A DNA stretch of 64,000 bases, taken from assembly GCA_946902875.1 (NCBI GenBank), contig OX336343.1, forward strand, positions 17,903,596 through 17,967,595. The letters are read 5' to 3'. The notes under the pieces were generated by a model. It was not told the origin of the DNA. It saw only the letters and a program-made list of their open reading frames with translations, and did no database searches. A program made the position numbers and the translations under genes. Of the stretch, positions 56,860 through 64,000 are shown one piece after another. The DNA comes from Nematopogon swammerdamellus. Taxonomy: Eukaryota; Arthropoda; Insecta; Lepidoptera; Adelidae. Within the stretch, counting starts at the first letter, position 1. Each line of letters begins with the position of its first letter.

Positions 56860-57140
56860 TTCAGGCTAAGTGCTAGTCTGACTCACGCACCGAGGTTTCC
56901 GCACCACAAAACGTCGAGAAACACGTTTCTTGTCTCAGTACCACCCTTAATTTTTCACATTTTAATAGTTGTTTTTTTTTATTTGTTGTTATATCCGCCA
57001 AAATAGCACACACTCCGTGAACATTTCAACCGGTTAGCTATTTTTACGGTTCCAAAGATACAGCCATCGAACGGACGGACGGACGGATATACAAACACAG
57101 GTTGTAGGCTTAGTAACAGGCTTCCGTACGGGGAATAGAA
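56860..57140 (-). repeat. Family G repeat (GTTCCGTA-type), near full length
   Basis: The minus strand runs ccgtacggaagcctgttact, tccgtccgtccgtccg, ggaaccgtaa, gaaacgtgtttctcg, ggaaacctcggtgcg. It parallels 60963-61272. Confidence 0.7.
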
Positions 57141-57284
57141 ACGTAAAAAACGATATGTGAAAACTTGAAGTGCACTATTAAGCACTTCAGAAGTTTCTCA
57201 CTGTGTCGCTTATCGTCGCCAGAAACTCACTTTGTTCAACCTAACCATTGCAAACAAATCTGTCAACTCTAAGGAAAGGCAAAA

Positions 57285-57555
57285 GTGAAACTGTGTGTTT
57301 ATAATTACCACAGCTTTGAATGCTTGCATTCAGTTACCCTGCTCAGCAAAAGAACGACGCTGGCTGAGTCGCGATGTCCTGACTCACGGACTCTATTTTC
57401 ATCCGGCCCTGGCCCATTGTGCCGAGGGGAGGGGCACGGCCAGGGACACCCGCCGACTCCGCGACGCCGACTCCGGCGCCCAACAAGAGCATCGCGACGC
57501 TAGTGATCAAAAGGCTCAATTTAGAATTGCACTGATACATTGCATGTTACTGTAA
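57285..57555. other. GC-rich patch with open frames
   Basis: Two plus frames and one minus frame are open across gccgaggggaggggcacgg. No domain is recognised. Composition explains the openness. Confidence 0.25.
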
Positions 57556-57967
57556 GCGTTCGAGATGCTAAGACTAAGCCTGGAATAGATGGAGACATGA
57601 AGTTATAGTCAGTGTTTGCCAGAAAGCGAATATTTTATGCCTGTTTATTGATGGTTATTTCGCTTTACCCACAAACCCAGGCTTGGCTAGCAGAGAATGC
57701 CGTTGTGCATTGTCCGCCTTTTGTTTTAAGTTCCGTAGTATCTCAAATAGGTGAAAAGTGAAAACGAATAAAATCCAGCAATAAGAAAATTTTCACTTCA
57801 GTCAGTGTTGCATTATGAACACACACTGAAAACATTTGTACCTATGTATTACCGTTTTTACGAAAGAGAAAAAAAAAAAACAAAAACAAAAAACGTTGAA
57901 TAAACACTCTTTAATGGGGACCCCTCTTAATTTTTTAGTTATTTTTATTTTCTTTTTTTTTTCTTTT

Positions 57968-58160
57968 TTTAACCGACTACTTCAAAAAAAGGACGTTATC
58001 AATTCGACCCGTATGTATGTAATATCGTTGGAATTGCACAATATTAGTCTATGTCTGCTTCTAAACAGGTGTGCCAAATTTCATAAGTGTATTTATGTTT
58101 GTTTGTATGTAAGAAGGTACAAAAGGACACCTGAAAATTGATAGATCAACCCCTTTTGTG
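57968..58160 (+). repeat. aaccgactac-type repeat fragment
   Basis: ttaaccgactacttcaaaaa, then tatcaattcgacccgtatg. Same family as 16557-16640. Confidence 0.5.
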
Positions 58161-58825
58161 CTTTTGTACGGCCTTCAACTCAAGGGTCCGAATATGAATC
58201 AAAATATGATTTAGCACTTTGAAGTTCTAGTTGTTTTTGGAAGTGGGTGCAATGTTTTTAAAAACAGTTATTGGACATAGCCTATGCTGAAACTAGTGAA
58301 CATTTGACTAGGTTCCACGCTACTTTGACGTCCCAAGTAAGCCTAGACAACCAAGGGGGAAACTCGATGATGTTCACGCATTTGATAACTTTCGAAAAAC
58401 TAACAATAACATCAAATTAATCATTCTTCATATCTTGATAAATTCGCACCGTGCGAGTAAAAATGAAATATTATGATAAACCACTATCTGACCACTATGC
58501 ATTCTGCCATTAGTCATGCTGCGCGGAATCCGACTTAAGTACCACTTTACCACCCATCACGACATGCATCTACGTTTTCACTTATTTATCTAAGGCATTT
58601 TCTTCCTAAATCTTCACATAAATAAACGTATGCATTAGTCTTTCTGGTCCGAATGAATCAGTTCGAGAGTTCAGACCATTAGGTCCGTTTTCACCTCTTT
58701 GAGGCACGGAATCTAATAACGTGTTCTTTTATATGATTCTTCTCTTCCTATTAATGGTAAACCCTTAGGATAGGATATTCCTAGAAATTTCTTGTTCCTA
58801 TTACTACGATTTTTTGCACAAAGGC
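58161..58825. other. Spacer
   Basis: No gene is recognised. Confidence 0.3.
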
Positions 58826-58827
58826 AA

Positions 58828-60720
58828 GACCGTGTGGGGCCTGTACTTAAAAAATTGCCGCACTGCTATTCTCCCCGTTCATGTCGTAAAAGGCGACAAC
58901 GGGATAAGGACAAGATGTCGTGCTGTTACTGCCTTCTTTGTTAAGGTCAAGATGCCGTGCTGTTCACTGCCTTCTTTGTTAAGGACAAGATGCCGCGCTG
59001 TTCACTGCCTTCTTTGTTAAGGACAAGATGCCGTGCTGTTCACTGCCTTGTTTGTTAAGGACAAGATGCCGTGCTGTTCACTGCCTTGTTTGTTAAGGAC
59101 AAGATGCCGTGCTGTTCACTGCCTTCTTTGTTAAGGACAAGATGCCGTGCTGTTCACTGCCTTCTTTGTTAAGGACAAGATGCCGCGCTGTTCACTGCCT
59201 TGTTTGTTAAGGATAAGATGCCGTGCTGTTCACTGCCTTCTTTGTTAAGGACAAGATGCCGTGCTGTTCACTGCCTTCTTTGTTAAGGACATGATGCCGC
59301 GCTGTTCACTGCCTTGTTTGTTAAGGACAAGATGCCGCGCTGTTCACTGCCTTCTTTGTTAAGGACAAGATGCCGTGCTGTTCACTGCCTTCTTTGTTAA
59401 GGACAAGATGCCGCGCTGCTCACTGCCTTGTTTGTTAAGGACAAGATGCCGCGCTGTTCACTGCCTTGTTTGTTAAGGACAAGATGCCGTGCTGTTCACT
59501 GCCTTCTTTGTTAAGGACATGATGCCGCGCTGTTCACTGCCTTGTTTGTTAAGGACAAGATGCCGCGCTGTTCACTGCCTTCTTTGTTAAGGACAAGATG
59601 CCGTGCTGTTCACTGCCTTCTTTGTTAAGGACAAGATGCCGTGCTGTTCACTGCCTTCTTTGTTAAGGACATGATGCCGCGCTGTTCACTGCCTTGTTTG
59701 TTAAGGACAAGATGCCGCGCTGTTCACTGCCTTCTTTGTTAAGGACAAGATGCCGTGCTGTTCACTGCCTTCTTTGTTAAGGACAAGATGCCGCGCTGTT
59801 CACTGCCTTCTTTGTTAAGGACAAGATGCCGTGCTGTTCACTGCCTTCTTTGTTAAGGACAAGATGCCGCGCTGCTCACTGCCTTGTTTGTTAAGGACAA
59901 GATGCCGCGCTGTTCACTGCCTTGTTTGTTAAGGACAAGATGCCGTGCTGTTCACTGCCTTCTTTGTTAAGGACATGATGCCGCGCTGTTCACTGCCTTG
60001 TTTGTTAAGGACAAGATGCCGCGCTGTTCACTGCCTTCTTTGTTAAGGACAAGATGCCGTGCTGTTCACTGCCTTCTTTGTTAAGGACAAGATGCCGCGC
60101 TGCTCACTGCCTTGTTTGTTAAGGACAAGATGCCGCGCTGTTCACTGCCTTGTTTGTTAAGGACAAGATGCCGTGCTGTTCACTGCCTTGTTTGTTAAGG
60201 ACAAGATGCCGCGCTGCTCACTGCCTTCTTTGTTAAGGACAAGATGCCGTGCTGTTCACTGCCTTCTTTGTTAAGGACAAGATGCCGCGCTGTTCACTGC
60301 CTTGTTTGTTAAGGACAAGATGCCGCGCTGTTCACTGCCTTCTTTGTTAAGGACAAGATCCCGTGCTGTTCACTGCCTTCTTTGTTAAGGACAAGATGCC
60401 GCTCTGTTCACTTCCATCTTTGTTAAGGACAAGATGCCGCGCTGTTCACTACGTTCTTTGTTAAGGACAAATACCGTGCTGTCCACTGCCTTCTTTGTTA
60501 AGGACAAGATACCGCGCTGTCCACTGCCTTCTTTGTTAAGGACAAGATGCCGCCGTTGGTGAAAGGCCAAAGCTTAGCCACCTCGCACTTGGCGACATCT
60601 TGTTTTACTATGCCTTGGCTGGCACGGTCCTTCCACTGAGCTATGCAACAAGTGAGTCTTCGTGCCTTACTTGCTGATTGATAGTTATCTTTTCAGAATA
60701 CTTTGCGATCCGCGGATCTT
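58828..60720 (+). repeat. 38-bp minisatellite inside a SINE head/B1 element
   Basis: The head (ccgtgtggggcctgtactta, gttcatgtcgtaaaaggcga) leads to ggataaggacaagat at 58903, where the array begins. About 43 units of 38 bp (aaggacaagatgccgygctg, ttcactgccttstttgtt) run to about 60550. Then B1 resumes (ggctggcacggtccttccac, cttcgtgccttacttgctga). Units vary at four fixed positions and form blocks of six. Confidence 0.9.
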
Positions 60721-60734
60721 CAAATCGCGGGTTA

Positions 60735-60960
60735 ATAGCCTTTCCCCAGCGACATTAGTCCACCTCCAAGCCGGACTGGCACCTTCTCGGGGATGAAATT
60801 AGCTGCACTTGAGGCTTCGACCGCGGGCACAGCCACCCTGATAGAAATCACAAAATAAAAAAATGTGGTGGTCGGTGTTGTGCTGTAATTTAAAGAGTCC
60901 TTGCAGCACATCACCGACTCTTCTGCTTACTTCGATTGTCGGAATACAGCGTGTCTTTAG
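60735..60960 (+). mobile_element. HP block with upstream extension
   Basis: cagcgacattagtccacctc, ggcaccttctcggggatg, then the stem-loop (60872-60917) and cgattgtcggaatacagcgtg. Same longer form as 35567-35810. Confidence 0.65.
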
Positions 60961-60962
60961 GT

Positions 60963-61272
60963 TTCCGTATCCCGTACGGAAGCCTATTACTAAGCCTACG
61001 CCGTCTGTCTGTCTGTCTGTCAGTCCGTCCGACCGTCCTTCTGTCTGTCTGTCTGTCTGAGGGCTGTATATCTTGAACCGTAATAGGTAGCCCTTTGAAA
61101 TTTTCACAAAATATGTGTTATTATGGCGGATATAACAAATAATAAAAAATAGAAAAAGTAGAAAATTCAGGGGGTTCGCATACAAGAAACGTGTTTTTTT
61201 TTCAATGTTTTTTTTGAAGTGCGGAAACCTCGGTGCGCTAGTCCGAATCGCACTTGGCCTGTTTTTTTTTAT
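60963..61272 (+). repeat. Family G repeat, fullest copy
   Basis: Starts tttccgtatcccgtacggaa, has a gtctgtctgtctgtctg tract, tcttgaaccgtaata and catacaagaaacgtg, and ends gcgctagtccgaatcgcac with a T-run. Confidence 0.75.
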
Positions 61273-61429
61273 TAGGCTCGCAAAATTTTCCTATGACCCA
61301 CCCTGGACAGTCGCTTTTCTCATTCTCTCACAAATTATGCATCTACAAACCGAGAATCAAGTCCACCGTCTACATTACGCTTCCCGAACTGGACGTCCTT
61401 GCCTCCCCGCGGCAGATGAGTGATGCTAA

Positions 61430-61545
61430 GGGTTGCCATTCGTGCCGGTACACCGGGACTTGTCACCGGTTTAGAATCTCAGCCCCGGTCGTCCCCGCCT
61501 GACCACCAAATGTCCCGGTCGGGAACCAAAAGCCAGTTAGTTTTA
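61430..61545. repeat. tgtcccggt-type repeat, split by a Helitron-like insert
   Basis: ggttgccattcgtgccggt and aaatgtcccggtcggg here, then tagtgtcccggtcagt and ggtaaccctggt resume at about 61810. The two sides look like one older repeat. Confidence 0.35.
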
Positions 61546-61810
61546 TCCATACTAATATTATAAATTCGAAAGTTGCTCTGTTATCTGTCTGTTATCTTTC
61601 ACGTTCAAACCGCTGAACAGATTTCGATAAAATTTTGCACGGAGATGGATTGCATCCTGTAAAAGATACCTATCATCTAAATTTTATTTAATATTAAAGA
61701 TTAAATGTAAAAAGATACCTATCATCTAAAATTTAATTTAATATTCATAGAACAGGTGCTGCATTTCCCCGCTCAAAGACAACCAACTTTTCCTATGTTT
61801 TGATATAGTG
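61546..61810 (+). mobile_element. Helitron-like 5' end
   Basis: After an A, the sequence tccatactaatattataaat is a familiar lepidopteran Helitron start. Its 3' end is not certain (atag before t at about 61810). agatacctatcatctaaa occurs twice inside. Confidence 0.5.
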
Positions 61811-62204
61811 TCCCGGTCAGTACCTGCACCTTTATGGTAACCCTGGTGATGCTGCGTCTATTCACCGCGCACCTTGTTGTGGTGAACATGGGAGCACATA
61901 GCCAGGACCGGCATTATCACACTTTAAAGTTTTACCCTCGGTGTTATCTCGTTACCAACACTTCGGCATGCGCTGAACTGCACGTTTGAAGAAGACAGAA
62001 AATTAAGTGAACAAGTATGATAGAGATTGTGTATGTCTTTTATCAGGAGGATGAAAATGTGGAGTAAACTGAGAAAAAACGTCACCGTCATCGTCACCGC
62101 ATACAAATTCGTGCTTTTATTGTGCGGTGTTTTATTGCCCGATAGATTTGTAAGCGGTAATTTAATCAAGTTTATATAACGTCGTTTAGTCATTTATGGG
62201 TGGC

Positions 62205-62305
62205 TGTAGCCCTTGTGGTTTAGAAGTCGTCTTCTTCATAGAACACAAGTGTCGCGCAGGTGGATGCGAGTTCGAATCCCGTACTTCAGGTATTTTTTCT
62301 TTCCA
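62205..62305 (+). ncRNA. tRNA-like Pol III unit with terminator
   Basis: A-box-like tggtttagaag, B box agttcgaatcc at about 62272, then gtattttttc as a T6 terminator. The cloverleaf is not regular. It is a tRNA-derived remnant. Confidence 0.4.
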
Positions 62306-63230
62306 TTTCCATTTTTATTTTATTTATTTTTTTACTCCAAAGAAGTAAACTTCTAACGCGCGCACATAAGTACACGCACGGCGGCGCCGAGCCGCCCGTA
62401 AGGTGTGTAACGACGCCCATGAACATTCGGTCGTACGCCGACTACAGTATACAGACTGTTACACAAAATAATTATTGGAAAAATGTCGTTTTGCCCTCCT
62501 AAAATTGCAACCTTCTAGCACTTTTATTAATGACCCTTATACTTTACATTTTTATTGTGGTAAATAAATATCAGACGGTTGTTAACGAACATCCAACAAG
62601 GCCGGGGGCTCGGCAGGTGTGGCTGCGGGAGTAGACGACGGCTATTTTAAGATCGTGGTACATTGCGGTACATTTCAGTGAAAATAAACGATGATGAAAA
62701 TATAGGTGCCTAAGTGAGAAGTGAGATCGGTCTTCATCACTTTATTGTTTTTTAAGATTTCATAAGTGAGACTCTATCTGTCTATTTTACAGCCGGATTA
62801 GAATTTTTACCCTATCATTCATCTTAAAATAAAATACCTTGAAATTGGTAATTATTGTTGTTTAACAAAATTTGTCGAACCAAATTGATGAACTCTACCA
62901 AACAAGTTTAAAAAAACAAAATGGGGGTTTTTAAAAAAAAGTTCAGTACATGTTAAGAAATGTCACTGTAATAACATGTATGATACAGAAAAGTAAACGA
63001 TCTAAGTAACATAACTATGACGGTGTATTATCTATAACCAGAGAACAGCGATCGACGACCGTCTTGTCCCAGCCGGCTCGGCACTGTTTCTTGGTCTATG
63101 GCTAACACACTACGATGTTATTAGTACTTTATTTCATGATCGCCCAAAATAAACTTTTACTTCGGAAACCCATCAAAATAATTCTCACACTTCCCAACCC
63201 ATTCATCTATCTTTGCTCAACGAAATTCTT
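62306..63230. other. Spacer
   Basis: No gene is recognised. Confidence 0.3.
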
Positions 63231-63233
63231 AGA

Positions 63234-63487
63234 TTTTTTTTATGGAAACTGACACGGTTGGCTAAACTTGGCTACATCACCTACCACATCCGTGATGTCA
63301 GCCCATAACACCGGGTGAACTTGGTGCCACGTCAGTGCTTCCCTTCGGTCGTGCCGGCTACACTGAACTAGACGGAAAACACAAACTATTTACATAGCCG
63401 TTTCGACCGACCCTTCATTCAGTGCGGTGGTACCAACCCGGGTGGGTTAAACCCTACCACCTAGTAATATATGAAGGGAGTCATATC
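63234..63487 (-). mobile_element. SINE X-block copy
   Basis: T-run, tatggaaactgacacgg, a short ggctaaacttggctac duplication, then X to aaccctaccacctagtaa. The T5 block is missing. Confidence 0.8.
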
Positions 63488-63922
63488 CCTTAGATCAGTG
63501 TTTTTCAATCTTTTTGAATACGCGACCCCTTTACAGGTTGAAAAATTCTCGCGACCCTCTTGGGCCATAGACAGAAAAAAGTTAGTAATTTAAGACACTA
63601 CGTTTATGATTTTCTCTAATTTGGTACCTATATTCATTATTACTATGTGAACTGACGTTATCTTAAATTCAACATTAAAACTAAAAAGAGAAATAGACTT
63701 CTATTAGAAAATTATTTGATTGTTAACATTTCAAAAATAGCACCACGAATTGACAATTTTTTTAAAAATAAACAGACCCATCCTTCTCACTGAAATTGTG
63801 CAAATTGTGTTTTATTATAGTCTAAAACCTTGCCTTTTTCCTTTTACCGACGACCCCCCGAGTAAGGCTTCGCGACCTCCCGACGGGTCGCGACCCACAG
63901 ATTGAAAAACACTGCCTTAGAT
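63488..63922. mobile_element. hAT MITE, 419 bp, 8-bp TSD
   Basis: ccttagat (63488-63495, 63915-63922) flanks 63496-63914. The TIRs cagtgtttttcaatct and inverse agattgaaaaacactg are a clear hAT pattern, with gcgaccc motifs just inside. No transposase. Confidence 0.9.
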
Positions 63923-64000
63923 CAACATAACATAATAGTAACATACAGTAGATACGACACCTGCCACGTCTAGTGGTCAGTAGGTGAAGGGCGCGTGCCA

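Noticed and set aside
58906..60550. Regular repeats that could suggest a CRISPR array
   Set aside because: Units are contiguous 38-mers with no unique spacers, in a eukaryotic setting, so it is a minisatellite.

Overview
The window looks like transposon-rich, AT-rich nuclear DNA of a moth or butterfly. The reasons are the many gtaggtacctac-type tracts, Lepidoptera-style Helitron termini (61546 and 2541-2558), families of short interspersed elements (SINEs), and the absence of operons or long bacterial ORFs. I find no complete host gene. The only convincing coding exon is the THAP-domain first exon of a DNA transposon at 45290-45369 (-). Other coding signal comes from broken transposases, LINE tails, an unrecognised pseudogene at 429-1170 (-), and a few short ORFs that I cannot name. 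All repeat comparisons were made by eye.

Layout. 1-6.3 kb: pseudogene, the first SINE copies, a Helitron-like end and a LINE tail. 7.1-9.0 kb: GC-rich promoter-like blocks around a 491-bp MITE that carries a tRNA-like Pol III promoter beside one TIR. 9.4-16.2 kb: SINEs, an RTE-like LINE end with a 12-bp target-site duplication (TSD), and a 52-bp perfect palindrome with an 8-bp TSD. 16.35-20.45 kb: a head-to-head Tc1/mariner palindrome with three nested insertions. 21.8-23.2 kb: a MITE and an unrecognised coding-like repeat. 25.2-28.6 kb: a 3.4-kb palindrome whose centre encodes a GCDTVS...GIGKK protein motif. 28.98-33.74 kb: a hAT element (TSD ATTCAGAT) that received a 3.9-kb Transib-like element (TIR CACTATGG, TSD CGGTA) with arms of about 1.5 kb. 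34-39.6 kb: more foldbacks, repeat fragments, and a 406-bp tandem duplication carrying a tRNA-like unit. 41.4-46.9 kb: SINEs and a P-like element (43495-45521, TSD CAATTTTA, THAP exon). 48.5-52.9 kb: repeat-poor DNA with mixed GC content. 53-58 kb: scattered repeats. 58.9-60.55 kb: a 38-bp minisatellite of about 43 units. 61-64 kb: a GTTCCGTA-type repeat, a Helitron-like 5' end, a tRNA-like unit and a hAT MITE.

The most interesting thread is a modular SINE system. At least fifteen copies are built from interchangeable parts: a head (H), block B1, a tRNA-like A box joined to a 5S rRNA-like internal promoter (T5), a tail with poly(A) (X), and a stem-loop block (HP). The parts are joined in different orders (B1-T5-X, H-T5-X, H-B1-HP, X-H), and at least two arrangements have their own 11-bp TSDs. 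The second thread is nesting: many insertions show their own TSDs, so an order of events can be read.
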